From NCBI RefSeq assembly GCF_024385605.1, contig NZ_JANFOJ010000003.1, positions 186,001 through 250,000 of the forward strand: DNA of 64,000 bases, given 5' to 3'. The DNA comes from Sporolactobacillus sp. STSJ-5. Its GTDB lineage: Bacteria; Bacillota; Bacilli; Bacillales; Sporolactobacillaceae. Of the stretch, positions 11,420-18,870 are shown piece after piece (within the stretch, counting starts at the first letter, position 1; the number at the start of each line of letters is the position of its first letter). The position numbers and the translations under genes were made by a program. The notes beneath the pieces were generated by a model that was not told the origin of the DNA, searched no databases, and saw nothing but the letters and a program-made list of their open reading frames with translations.

Positions 11420-12412
11420 TCATTTGGATTCGTTCTTATTTGCCTGCTGTTCCCATATCCTTAATGCCGGGTACGGATCAACAGAATACTCTGCATGTCC
11501 GTTATCTCTGTACAGCCCATAATGCAAATGCGGCGGAAATTTTCCCATCGTTCCTTTTGGACCGTATCCCGAGCTTCCGACATAACCAATGACTTGTCCT
11601 GGCTTCGTAATAACATTGTGATGAATTCCGGGTGCATAGCCGTTCAAGTGGGCAAAATAATGGTAGTTTCCATGCAGATCGCGTAGGCCGATCCGCCAAC
11701 CACCGTATTTATTCCAGCCTATCAGTTCGATGACACCATAAGCGGTTGCACGGACTGGTGTTCCGTAATCGGCGAAAATGTCGGTTCCTTCATGAATTCG
11801 ATTTCCGCCCCATCCTCGCTTTGCGCCCCATGTCGAGGCATAATCATAATTGTAATTTGTCGGGACGGGAAAAGCGTGCTGTTCCAATTTAGCTGGCGTT
11901 GCATAGTCAAAGAGTCGAGCAAAATCTTCGATAAGGTCCACGGCTTTGCCTCTGTTATAGATGTTCCACAGGCCAATTCGTATGTTTTCTTCACCTGGTC
12001 CGGATTGAACAATTTGTTCGGCAAATGTGTAGAGCCGATCCTCAGGACTTTCAAGACTTGCATGGCCGTCGCCATTCCCGTCCTTACCCACACCTCCGAA
12101 TAAGGCAATGGTTTTCGGATTCTCATCATTGAGATCAGGATTGAGCGGACCTGCCCATACGCGCTTTGGAAAGGTAATGCTGATTAGTTCATTTTTATTT
12201 TTTTTCTCAAGCCGTAACGCGTTTATATTGCGTGCATATTGGTCGCATCCGGCAAGCACATTCCAAGGAACATCAGTGAGCAATGCAGTTTTTAAATACA
12301 GTGCCTTTCGCTCTTGAGCTTGTGTATCCGGCTTTACTTGTGCGTGAACGGTTTGCGATGATACAAAAAATATAATGAGTAAGCTATAGATAATTCGTGA
12401 CCGCAGCGACAT
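11420..12412 (-). CDS. lytH: LytH-like secreted M23 peptidase with transglycosylase-like N-terminal region
   Basis: LytH is a sporulation L-Ala-D-Glu endopeptidase that trims spore cortex peptide side chains. The 330-aa protein has a signal peptide (about 1-24) and a C-terminal LytM/M23 domain with zinc ligands H207 and D211 (HEGTD) and HLH (295-297). The middle region has a Ca-loop-like motif KDGNGDGHASLESPED (110-125), a pattern I associate with lytic-transglycosylase-type domains. Position opposite yunB matches B. subtilis. Export to the intermembrane space of the forespore is expected. Confidence 0.9.
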   Translation of the reverse strand: MSLRSRIIYSLLIIFFVSSQTVHAQVKPDTQAQERKALYLKTALLTDVPWNVLAGCDQYARNINALRLEKKNKNELISITFPKRVWAGPLNPDLNDENPKTIALFGGVGKDGNGDGHASLESPEDRLYTFAEQIVQSGPGEENIRIGLWNIYNRGKAVDLIEDFARLFDYATPAKLEQHAFPVPTNYNYDYASTWGAKRGWGGNRIHEGTDIFADYGTPVRATAYGVIELIGWNKYGGWRIGLRDLHGNYHYFAHLNGYAPGIHHNVITKPGQVIGYVGSSGYGPKGTMGKFPPHLHYGLYRDNGHAEYSVDPYPALRIWEQQANKNESK

Positions 12413-12454
12413 GATTTAACAACGATCCTTTCATCGTTCATTTTTATTAGCAAA

Positions 12455-12481
12455 CTTGGCTTCGCCAAGCCACTGGCGAAG
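12455..12481. repeat. Two mutually exclusive hairpins upstream of lytH and yutD
   Basis: CTTGGC-TTC-GCCAAG (12455-12469) overlaps CTTCGCCA-AGCCAC-TGGCGAAG (12460-12481); only one can form at a time. The element lies in the 258-base gap between the divergent genes lytH and yutD, about 45 bases before the lytH start on the minus strand. It could be a leader switch, a terminator relic or a short palindromic repeat. Confidence 0.45.
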
Positions 12482-12547
12482 GCGAAGACTACATTCCTTT
12501 AATTTTTTTCTTTCTTATTTTGTGTAAAATTGATTTGTTTTTGCACT

Positions 12548-12577
12548 TTTCACGAAAGCCGCGTGATCTGCTATAAT
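12548..12577 (+). promoter_or_regulatory. Promoter candidate for yutD
   Basis: TTTCAC at 12548-12553 and a perfect TATAAT at 12572-12577 are 18 bp apart. The start would be near 12584, giving a leader of roughly 90 bases. Confidence 0.6.
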
Positions 12578-12670
12578 GGACAGTATGCGGATATGATGCT
12601 CTGCTTTGCATCCAAAAGCGGGCAGATGCCATGATGTGCTATACGGCAATCAAGAGGGGAGGTTATCCCA

Positions 12671-12961
12671 TTGACCGGTTCAATCGTTTCTGTTGAACAC
12701 CATAAATATGAAGTTGTAGAAGATGTTCGGAACGGCTGGAATGAGGAAGCCTTTTTAAAGCGATACAGCGAAATCCTGAACAAATTCGATTACATAGTCG
12801 GCGATTGGGGTTATGAGCAGCTGAGGCTTCGCGGCTTCTATGAAAACCATAATCCGAAATCAACCTTTGATACGAAAATAAGCACACTTGTTGATTACAT
12901 TGTTGAATATTGCAGCTTTGGCTGTGCCTATTTTGTACTGAAAAAAATTGATGGTAAATAA
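12671..12961 (+). CDS. yutD: YutD family protein (DUF1027)
   Basis: This is a small cytosolic protein of the YutD family, widely conserved in Bacillota but without an assigned activity. The 96-aa protein shows the family core DYIVGDWGYEQLRLRGFY near residues 37-54 and a cysteine pair at the end (YCSFGCAYF). Start TTG at 12671 is supported by GGGGAGG 8 bases upstream. The next gene is yutF, keeping yut synteny, although yutE is missing here. Confidence 0.87.
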   Translation: MTGSIVSVEHHKYEVVEDVRNGWNEEAFLKRYSEILNKFDYIVGDWGYEQLRLRGFYENHNPKSTFDTKISTLVDYIVEYCSFGCAYFVLKKIDGK

Positions 12962-12989
12962 ACGTATGAACCTTGTCTGTTAGTGTGCA

Positions 12990-13020
12990 CAAAATCAGAC
13001 AATTGATAAGTCTGATTTTG
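12990..13020. terminator. Hairpin between yutD and yutF
   Basis: CAAAATCAGAC (12990-13000) pairs with GTCTGATTTTG (13010-13020), an 11-bp stem with A-rich and T-rich ends but no long T run outside. It may attenuate transcription into yutF. Confidence 0.6.
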
Positions 13021-13065
13021 CTCAAAGACAAGATGCAATGTAAAACAACATGGAGGTAGAGACGG

Positions 13066-13833
13066 TTGGAAAAGTATGATGCATTTTTGCTTGACCTTGA
13101 TGGTACCGTTTATTGGGGAAAAGAAGAAATACCGGAAGCTGTAACCTTTGTGAAGACGTTAAAAAGCAAAGGACTGCGTTATTTGTTTGTAACTAATAAT
13201 TCGACGCGCACGAAAGAAGCCGTTGCCGATCAATTATCCGGGTTTGGTATTCCGTGCACGCCGGATGACGTCTTGACAACGAGCATTGCAACAGCGAGCT
13301 ATATAAAAGCGCAAAAGCCTAACGCAAAAGTGCTCTACATTGGTGAGCAAGGATTGCAGCAAGCGATGCAAGCCGCTGGTTTTACCTATGAAGAGGAGCA
13401 CCCTGATTTTGTCGCATTTGGTATGGATCGGCATATTACCTATGAAAAATATGCGAAGGCATGTCTGGCAGTCCGTTCCGGTGCAGCCTTTGTTTCCACA
13501 AATCCGGATGTCGCACTTCCTAATGAACGCGGTCTGGTACCGGGAAACGGAGCGCTGACATCCGTAATCACTGTGTCCACAGGTGTAAAGCCAGTATTTA
13601 TCGGGAAACCGGAGCCGATTATCATCGATTTGGCGCTTGAGAAATTAGGTACAACCAAGCAGCGCACACTCATGATCGGAGATAATTATGATACAGACAT
13701 TATGGCAGGAATTAATGCGGGCCTTGATACCCTCATTGTTCACACTGGCGTAACGTCTGCTGAAGTTTTGAAGACGAAGACCGTACAGCCTTCGTATGCA
13801 TTAAAGTCCCTAAGTGAATGGAACTTTGAATAA
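13066..13833 (+). CDS. yutF: HAD-superfamily hydrolase, NagD-like (YutF)
   Basis: This is a HAD phosphatase of the NagD/p-nitrophenylphosphatase subgroup, cytosolic, physiological substrate uncertain. The 255-aa protein carries motif I FLLDLDGT (nucleophile D10, acid D12), motif II FVTNNST, and motif IV GDNYDTDI for Mg2+ binding; the C2 cap lies between. The start TTG follows GGAGG by 9 bases. It is the second member of the short yutD-yutF group. Confidence 0.92.
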   Translation: MEKYDAFLLDLDGTVYWGKEEIPEAVTFVKTLKSKGLRYLFVTNNSTRTKEAVADQLSGFGIPCTPDDVLTTSIATASYIKAQKPNAKVLYIGEQGLQQAMQAAGFTYEEEHPDFVAFGMDRHITYEKYAKACLAVRSGAAFVSTNPDVALPNERGLVPGNGALTSVITVSTGVKPVFIGKPEPIIIDLALEKLGTTKQRTLMIGDNYDTDIMAGINAGLDTLIVHTGVTSAEVLKTKTVQPSYALKSLSEWNFE

Positions 13834-13900
13834 GTGCCATTAATAACGACGATTATCATGATTTTTTAACAAATTCTTTAACTGAATAACCGCTTATATG

Positions 13901-13925
13901 GCCGCATTTTTAATGCGGTTTTTTA
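13901..13925 (+). terminator. Intrinsic terminator after yutF
   Basis: CCGCAT-TTTTA-ATGCGG with a following TTTTTT run lies about 70 bases after the yutF stop. Confidence 0.88.
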
Positions 13926-13980
13926 ACAAGTAAAGAAAGTATAAGATTTTACCCCATATTTAAACGAATAAACCAGTGTC

Positions 13981-14065
13981 TTGACCGAGAATCAAAGCGG
14001 AGGTGCGAGACGCCTGCGGCAAGCGAGCAACCGAAGCGATGATTCAACACTGTAAAGACACAAAC
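13981..14065. repeat. GC-rich intergenic element, possible Bacillales repeat
   Basis: This stretch of the 376-base yutF-yutH gap is clearly more GC-rich than its surroundings. Short phrases recur (GCGAGAC, GCGAGCAA, CCGAAGCG), and AGAATCA near its left end is complementary to TGATTC near its right end. It recalls the GC-rich intergenic repeats seen in many Bacillales genomes, but that is from memory; there is only one copy in this window. Confidence 0.35.
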
Positions 14066-14090
14066 CAATCACACATGGCTGGAGATTAAA

Positions 14091-14118
14091 GACCGGGCGC
14101 TTTTTGCTCGGTTTTTCT
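14091..14118 (+). terminator. Terminator-like hairpin in the yutF-yutH gap
   Basis: ACCGGGC pairs with GCTCGGT around a short T-rich loop, followed by TTTTTC. No gene is seen between it and the yutF terminator, so it may end a short unannotated transcript over the GC-rich element at 13981-14065. Confidence 0.65.
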
Positions 14119-14209
14119 TATGGAAATCATTGCTTGTTCGGGTGATGAAATATACTTTTGATCAATAGAATGGATAAAGTAGAAGTCTGACAATGGAGGC
14201 GGCCGTATT

Positions 14210-15172
14210 ATGAATATGCCTGACTGGCGGTCGGTAGTGGCCAAAGATTACGATATGCAGAATACAGACGGACCCATTAGGCTTTATTTTTATCCCATAA
14301 ATCAATTTTATCACCATAATTTAGAACAGCTGGCACGATGGGCGGATTATTTAGCGATCGAAGCCGGATTACCGGTCTGCCGAATGGTGCGAAACCGTGA
14401 AGGCCGCTATGATACGGAAGTGAATGGAGAGTCATGGGTCCTGATGAATTCTCCACTACAAACGGATCGGCTGGAACGATCAGCCGGGGCAATGCTTGCA
14501 GAATTTCACGCGCGGACATCAGGTGTCGATTTGGCGTCATTTCCCGAATCAACAGGGCAATCGAGAACAGAAAACTTAGAGAAACGACTTGATACATTGG
14601 AAAAAAAATATGATGTTTGTCAAAATGAAGGGCAGCGCTCGTCTTTTGAGCAAGTGTTCGTAGATCATTTTCCATACTTTTCAGGCTGTGCAGAAAATGC
14701 AATTCAGATGGCTGTTGATGAATCCATCAACTCCCCCAATGCGGAACCGCTTTGTATCGGACACGATCAATTTGTCGATTACGAACGTTTTCCTATAGAT
14801 AATCCTGCTCTTTGGGTTGTTGACGATCGATCCAGGGATTTGGCGGAAGGGCTTCGCACACTTGCTTGGCAAAGCGTGCGAAGTGATCCGGAGCTGACAG
14901 CCAAAGCTTTTTTAGATGATTACGAAGCGCGCTTTCCGTTGAGTGAGCCCGCAATTGCCAAGATGTATGGACGCCTTCTCTATCCGCTTACCTTCATAGA
15001 ATGCTGTGAGCGATATTTTACTGGTTCCGTAAATGCCAACGAACGTGACCTTGAATTGGTTTTGCGCCAGGGAGAAGAAAAAGTGAGGGATCAAGAGCGG
15101 CTGCTTTCATTTCTTGCAGACCGTTATAAAAATCGATTCTATGCCCCAGAATGGCTGTCCCGTCCATTATGA
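14210..15172 (+). CDS. yutH: Spore coat-associated protein YutH
   Basis: YutH belongs to the CotS/YutH group of proteins with a kinase-like fold that associate with the spore coat. The 320-aa product has the typical aminoglycoside-phosphotransferase-like layout, including CIGHDQFVDYERF and the late segment AKMYGRLLYPLTFIECCERYF. Catalytic kinase residues are not evident, as is usual for the group. ATG at 14210 follows GGAGG by 10 bases. It has its own terminator region upstream and converges on yutI. Confidence 0.82.
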   Translation: MNMPDWRSVVAKDYDMQNTDGPIRLYFYPINQFYHHNLEQLARWADYLAIEAGLPVCRMVRNREGRYDTEVNGESWVLMNSPLQTDRLERSAGAMLAEFHARTSGVDLASFPESTGQSRTENLEKRLDTLEKKYDVCQNEGQRSSFEQVFVDHFPYFSGCAENAIQMAVDESINSPNAEPLCIGHDQFVDYERFPIDNPALWVVDDRSRDLAEGLRTLAWQSVRSDPELTAKAFLDDYEARFPLSEPAIAKMYGRLLYPLTFIECCERYFTGSVNANERDLELVLRQGEEKVRDQERLLSFLADRYKNRFYAPEWLSRPL

Positions 15173-15210
15173 CAAAAAAAGCACCGTTCGCAAATTCAGC
15201 AAACGGTGCT
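15173..15210 (-). terminator. Intrinsic terminator of yutI
   Basis: GCACCGTT (15181-15188) and AACGGTGC (15202-15209) form the stem. On the minus strand it is followed by seven T, so it ends yutI; it may also slow yutH transcripts. Confidence 0.9.
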
Positions 15211-15229
15211 CAGCTTTATCCAGTTCTAT

Positions 15230-15451
15230 TTAAAAGACTTGTTCAAGCTCTTTAATTCCGGGAACATTTTCAACGAGTGCTCGTTCGATGCCTGCTTTCA
15301 GCGTGAGTGTCGAACTTGGACAATTGCCGCATGCGCCGAGTAATCGGACACGTACAATGCCGTTCTCCACGTCCAACAATTCAACATCTCCGCCATCGCG
15401 CAGCAGGTAGGGACGAAGCTTCTCCAGTACCTCTTCGACTTGATTATACAT
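15230..15451 (-). CDS. yutI: NifU C-terminal domain protein YutI
   Basis: This is a NifU-type scaffold/carrier domain for iron-sulfur cluster delivery. The 73-aa protein contains the motif GACGNCPSS with the CxxC pair that binds a cluster, and the leading [15 protein letters not shown] stretch typical of NfuA C-domains. The ATG at 15451 follows GGAGGAG on the minus strand by 9 bases; the longer frame would add 8 residues upstream of the SD. It complements the SUF operon and the yutM-type carrier in this window. Confidence 0.93.
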   Translation of the reverse strand: MYNQVEEVLEKLRPYLLRDGGDVELLDVENGIVRVRLLGACGNCPSSTLTLKAGIERALVENVPGIKELEQVF

Positions 15452-15564
15452 ACACACACTCCTCCACTGTTGCATTTAGACTCATTATAGCTTTTTTTAT
15501 CTGGAAAATCTATTGATAAGTCATACCAGTTCAACAACTGAAGCGATTGTCAAAAATCAAATCA

Positions 15565-15593
15565 GTGACGCAGCCGTGTGAATTTGCTATATT
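15565..15593 (+). promoter_or_regulatory. Promoter candidate for yuzD
   Basis: GTGACG (15565-15570) and TATATT (15588-15593) are 17 bp apart, 37 bases upstream of the chosen yuzD start. Confidence 0.5.
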
Positions 15594-15629
15594 AATTAGT
15601 AAATTACATGTGATCTTGAGGTGAACGGA

Positions 15630-15947
15630 TTGGAACTAACAGTATACGGAGCTGAAGCCGTCTGCGCAAGCTGCGTTCAGGCACCGCCGGCAAAGGCAAC
15701 TGCTGAATGGCTGGAGGCAGCTCTTTCACGTAAATTTGACGGAACGATTTCAGTCCGTTACATTGATCTTAATAAACCGGAAACAGCTGAAGACCGTGCC
15801 TATTGTGCTAAAATTCTTGACGATGACTATTTTTATCCGCTTGTGGTATCACAAGGGAAGGTGCTTGGCGAGGGATTTATCACACTCAAGCCGATTGTAC
15901 ACTACTTAATTGAGCACGGTATGTGTCTTCGGCAAACAAACCAATAA
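15630..15947 (+). CDS. yuzD: YuzD-like thioredoxin-fold protein (DUF1462)
   Basis: This is a small cytosolic protein of the YuzD family. The 105-aa sequence opens with LTVYGAEAVCASC, containing the CxxC pair, followed by the family phrases VRYIDLNKPE and YFYPLVV. The fold is predicted thioredoxin-like, so a redox or disulfide role is possible, but none is established. TTG at 15630 is chosen because GAGGTG ends 7 bases upstream; the GTG at 15621 overlaps that SD. Confidence 0.82.
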   Translation: MELTVYGAEAVCASCVQAPPAKATAEWLEAALSRKFDGTISVRYIDLNKPETAEDRAYCAKILDDDYFYPLVVSQGKVLGEGFITLKPIVHYLIEHGMCLRQTNQ

Positions 15948-15986
15948 GCATACGCACGATCGATCAGATAAAAAGGAGGACATCAT

Positions 15987-16217
15987 ATGCTCGATTTTCA
16001 TCACAGCTGGCCCTATGAGAGGGTTGCGAACGACCTCTATTTTGAAGAGTGTCCATTTTGTCATAAATCGCCGGTTTTGCTTTCGATTAAAAAAGAAGCT
16101 GTTGACGGTGCTTTCGAGGGAATTAAAGCAAATCTAATTATGCCTTGCTGTCATGAAAAAATCGTTATTGAAACGATGGATCGTGATTACATCTGGGCAA
16201 CACAGGTATTACGCTGA
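15987..16217 (+). CDS. Conserved small cysteine-rich protein of unknown function
   Basis: I do not recognise a named family. The 76-aa protein has a CPFC pair near residue 22 and MPCCH near residue 52, a spacing that suggests a zinc ribbon or treble-clef-like site. The opening HHSWPYERVANDLYFEECPFC and the closing DRDYIWATQVL look well conserved in style. AAAGGAGG precedes the ATG by about 8 bases. It sits between yuzD and dapF on the same strand and may be co-transcribed with them. Confidence 0.8.
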   Translation: MLDFHHSWPYERVANDLYFEECPFCHKSPVLLSIKKEAVDGAFEGIKANLIMPCCHEKIVIETMDRDYIWATQVLR

Positions 16218-16271
16218 CGCTGACATACCGCTATCATATTGAGCGGCTTACATAGGACTGGAGTGATGAAT

Positions 16272-17144
16272 TTGGGACAGGAAATTCAGTTTACAAAAAT
16301 GCATGGCCTTGGCAATTGTTACATCTATTTGGACGGGATCACGCGGGATTTATCATCGATCACGTCCTTTCCTGAACTTTCACAGCACGTTTCCGATCCT
16401 TATAAAGGGATTGGTTCTGATGGTTTAATTCTGATTTTGCCGTCGACTGTCGCTGATGTGCAAATGCGTATCTTTAACAAGGATGGTTCCGAAGCGATGA
16501 ATTGCGGGAATGGACTTCGTTGTGTCGCAAAATACGCCTATGAGCATCAACTGGTCGATTCAAAACGATTTGCAATTGAAACCCGCTCTGGCAATAAATG
16601 GGCCGTTGTACATGTGCAGAACGGTGTTGTGGATGAGGTGACCGTAGATATGGGAGAACCGATTCTTGAACGAGAGCGGATTCCTGTAGCAGGAGACAAA
16701 CGCGGACAAAAGGTTATTCGCGAGCCCCTATCCGTTGAGGATAAGGGGTATACATTCACTGCCGTATCCATGGGAAATCCGCATGCCTTATTTTTTGTGG
16801 AAGATATTGCTAAGGCGCCGATTCACAAGCTTGGCGCGATGCTTGCCGATACGGATCCTCTTTTTCCAAATGGTGCTAATATCGGCTTCATTGAACCGAT
16901 TACAGATCGGGAAGTGAACTACCGTGTGTGGGAACGCGGATCAGGAATCACTCAAGCATGCGGTACAGGTGCATGCGCGTGTGTTGTTGCCTCTGTTTTG
17001 GAAGAGCGTGTCGCAAAGAATGTGCCGGTAACCGTGCATCTTGAAGGCGGCGATTTACAGATTGAATGGAGAAACGATACGAATCATGTGATGATGACCG
17101 GTGAAGCAAAAACGATTTGTGAAGGGGTCTATTTTCAGGCATAA
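16272..17144 (+). CDS. dapF: Diaminopimelate epimerase DapF
   Basis: DapF converts LL- to meso-diaminopimelate, the precursor for lysine and peptidoglycan (and spore cortex) cross-links. The protein (290 aa from the chosen start) shows the two catalytic cysteines, C78 in NCGNGLRC and C230 in ACGTGACA, plus the pseudo-symmetric two-domain pattern with MGNPHALFF. The TTG at 16272 has GGAG 7 bases upstream; an ATG at 16266 lies only 1 base from it. In B. subtilis the orthologue is yutL/dapF next to yutM, as here. Confidence 0.94.
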   Translation: MGQEIQFTKMHGLGNCYIYLDGITRDLSSITSFPELSQHVSDPYKGIGSDGLILILPSTVADVQMRIFNKDGSEAMNCGNGLRCVAKYAYEHQLVDSKRFAIETRSGNKWAVVHVQNGVVDEVTVDMGEPILERERIPVAGDKRGQKVIREPLSVEDKGYTFTAVSMGNPHALFFVEDIAKAPIHKLGAMLADTDPLFPNGANIGFIEPITDREVNYRVWERGSGITQACGTGACACVVASVLEERVAKNVPVTVHLEGGDLQIEWRNDTNHVMMTGEAKTICEGVYFQA

Positions 17145-17155
17145 AGGATGTTTAT

Positions 17156-17184
17156 TTGTGATTCAGGTCACATCACGATATAAT
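17156..17184 (+). promoter_or_regulatory. Promoter with overlapping FNR/CRP/Rex-like palindrome
   Basis: TTGTGA (17156-17161) and a perfect TATAAT (17179-17184) are exactly 17 bp apart. TGTGA-TTCAGG-TCACA (17157-17172) is a perfect match to the CRP/FNR-type half-sites (TGTGA-N6-TCACA) and shares the outer arms of Rex sites. It covers the -35 and spacer, where a bound protein would repress. It lies upstream of the IscA-type carrier gene. Confidence 0.65.
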
Positions 17185-17214
17185 GTTACTAAATCATAAA
17201 AGGAGCTGAAAGAA

Positions 17215-17580
17215 ATGAATATTACATTGACTGATGCTGCCAGCTTTCGCGTCAAGGAAATGATTGAGAACGAACCGGGAGAAAACTTATTCCTCCGCGT
17301 TGGTGTCGGTGGCGGCGGCTGCTCCGGACTGACTTACGGAATGGGATTCGATGATAAAATGATTGACGGCGATCTCGCTTTTGAAGGCCAAGGTTTTAAG
17401 GTAGTTGTCGACCAGAACAGCGCGCCAATGCTCGACGGAGTCACCATTGATTTCAAACAAAATCTTGACGGCGGCGGATTCACAATCGATAATCCGAACG
17501 CAATTTCTTCATGCGGCTGCGGTCATTCATTTAAAACTGCAGACAACGAAGGACAGCCTGCAAAACAGTGTGACTGCTGA
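17215..17580 (+). CDS. yutM: HesB/IscA-family A-type Fe-S carrier (YutM)
   Basis: A-type carriers bind and deliver iron-sulfur clusters. The 121-aa protein contains the three canonical cysteines: C36 in GGGCSGLT and C100/C102 in SSCGCGHSF. A short tail with two further cysteines (QCDC) follows. AAAGGAG precedes the ATG by about 9 bases. It has its own strong promoter with a possible redox-responsive operator and lies immediately after dapF, matching the yutL-yutM order in B. subtilis. Confidence 0.93.
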   Translation: MNITLTDAASFRVKEMIENEPGENLFLRVGVGGGGCSGLTYGMGFDDKMIDGDLAFEGQGFKVVVDQNSAPMLDGVTIDFKQNLDGGGFTIDNPNAISSCGCGHSFKTADNEGQPAKQCDC

Positions 17581-17691
17581 AAAAACAGATTACTTAGAAG
17601 CATATTTAGCAAATTTAACTATTAAATACGGTGCGACTTATCTTTTCAATTCTAAAACGTACAGCAAACTGCTTTAAAGGTTCGTGATCCC

Positions 17692-18060
17692 TTGAGACTT
17701 TGGCATCAAAAACTCATTCCCTTTTTACCGAGACAGCAACTGCTAGGACAACATCGAGAATGTGCAGCTCTAAGAGGAAATGGATGGGGCCGACCGCATG
17801 CGACCGTTAACTATGTTTTTAAGTATTCTCCATACAAACTTTTTCAGTTTCACATGATTGTAATTAAAGAAATGAAGAAACGTGGATATAATCCTGATAT
17901 GCAATGGGCAGATCCGTTTTTTCGTGGGAAAAAATGCTTAAAATACAGTGAACTTGAATGCGTACCTTTAAAAGATCCTATTTATCCAGAGCATGATGAG
18001 GATTATTTGAAATCCTGCCTGTTAAATTTGAAAAATAAAGGTATTGAACTCTCTCTTTAA
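17692..18060 (+). CDS. Pyrimidine-dimer DNA glycosylase family protein
   Basis: The 122-aa protein resembles the Pyr_excise family (T4 endonuclease V-like), small proteins named for excising UV-induced pyrimidine dimers. The opening RLWHQKLIPFLPRQQLLGQ and the HRECAALRGNGWG and HATVNYVF stretches are hallmarks of the bacterial branch. DNA-repair activity is inferred from the family; the phage enzyme's Thr2 catalytic residue is not obvious here. The TTG start has only a modest SD (AAAGG, 11 bases away). Base composition is more AT-rich than its neighbours, suggesting acquisition. Confidence 0.72.
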   Translation: MRLWHQKLIPFLPRQQLLGQHRECAALRGNGWGRPHATVNYVFKYSPYKLFQFHMIVIKEMKKRGYNPDMQWADPFFRGKKCLKYSELECVPLKDPIYPEHDEDYLKSCLLNLKNKGIELSL

Positions 18061-18185
18061 CTAAAGTTTGCAAATTAAATTGTGTATCAATCAATTCCTA
18101 GTCAGCTGCTCTTTAGGTTTTCACAATGACTATTGATTTCGTTCATTTTGGAAAGCTAAAAACTCGCGGCTGTCTTTTTTTTCGA

Positions 18186-18222
18186 GCACCTTTTAGTGAT
18201 TCATCACTAAAAGGTGTTTTTT
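18186..18222 (+). terminator. Strong intrinsic terminator before yfbU
   Basis: GCACCTTTTAGTGA (18186-18199) pairs perfectly with TCACTAAAAGGTGT (from 18204) and is followed by TTTTTT. It ends transcription after the glycosylase-family gene. Confidence 0.93.
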
Positions 18223-18312
18223 CTTTAATATCGATCGTTCGAATGAAGCAGGAATTATTTCAAGTTCTGTTGAATGACTAATCATATCCTGCAAAAATGG
18301 AGATGGTAAACA

Positions 18313-18870
18313 ATGGAACAAATAAAGCTGTCAAAAACCGAACGACTCATTTTAGCTAATCAATATATCATCTTAAGAAAATTGGATACCCATTCAACGG
18401 CAGAGTTTGATGGCATAATTGAAGCATTGATCAATGGATATCCATATATCTATAATGATTATTTTAGTTATGTAAACGATAATATAGATGAAGACATTGA
18501 GAAAAAAGTAATTAATGTCTTGAGTATGTTTCGAAGTCTGTATTCGAGCTATCAACAATTAGCTGTTGATGATCGGAATAGCATTGATGAAAGTGAAGTT
18601 GTTTTTAGTGGGTTCGATGGAAATAACGAAACTTCGCATTACGCCTTTACTGAATGCTTAATTAACAAATACGATCAATTTAATGAAGTAAAAGAGCTGA
18701 TTAAAAATAAAAAATTAGAGGATTTGAATTCACATTTTCCTACATTGCCACGGTATAATCAACTCTTAGAAAGATGGTTCACGCTTAAAAAAGAAGGACA
18801 ATTTAGTTCATCTGAAAATGTGTTCCTAACAGTAGATGAACTAAATTATGTCTTGGGACATAATTTCTGA
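18313..18870 (+). CDS. YfbU family protein
   Basis: The 185-aa protein aligns with YfbU of E. coli in the opening KTERLILANQYIILRKLD, in FSGFDGNNET (family: FLGFDA) and in the final LTVDELNYVL. It is predicted helical and cytosolic; function is unsettled, though YfbU has been linked to stress or cell-death phenotypes. It is AT-rich and isolated between terminators, in the same accessory patch as the preceding gene, so transfer is plausible. The ATG at 18313 follows GGAGATGG by 6 bases. Confidence 0.8.
   Translation: MEQIKLSKTERLILANQYIILRKLDTHSTAEFDGIIEALINGYPYIYNDYFSYVNDNIDEDIEKKVINVLSMFRSLYSSYQQLAVDDRNSIDESEVVFSGFDGNNETSHYAFTECLINKYDQFNEVKELIKNKKLEDLNSHFPTLPRYNQLLERWFTLKKEGQFSSSENVFLTVDELNYVLGHNF

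Noticed and set aside
11792-12103. 103-aa open frame on the plus strand inside lytH
   Set aside because: It is antisense to a well-supported lytH and shows no SD or family signature.
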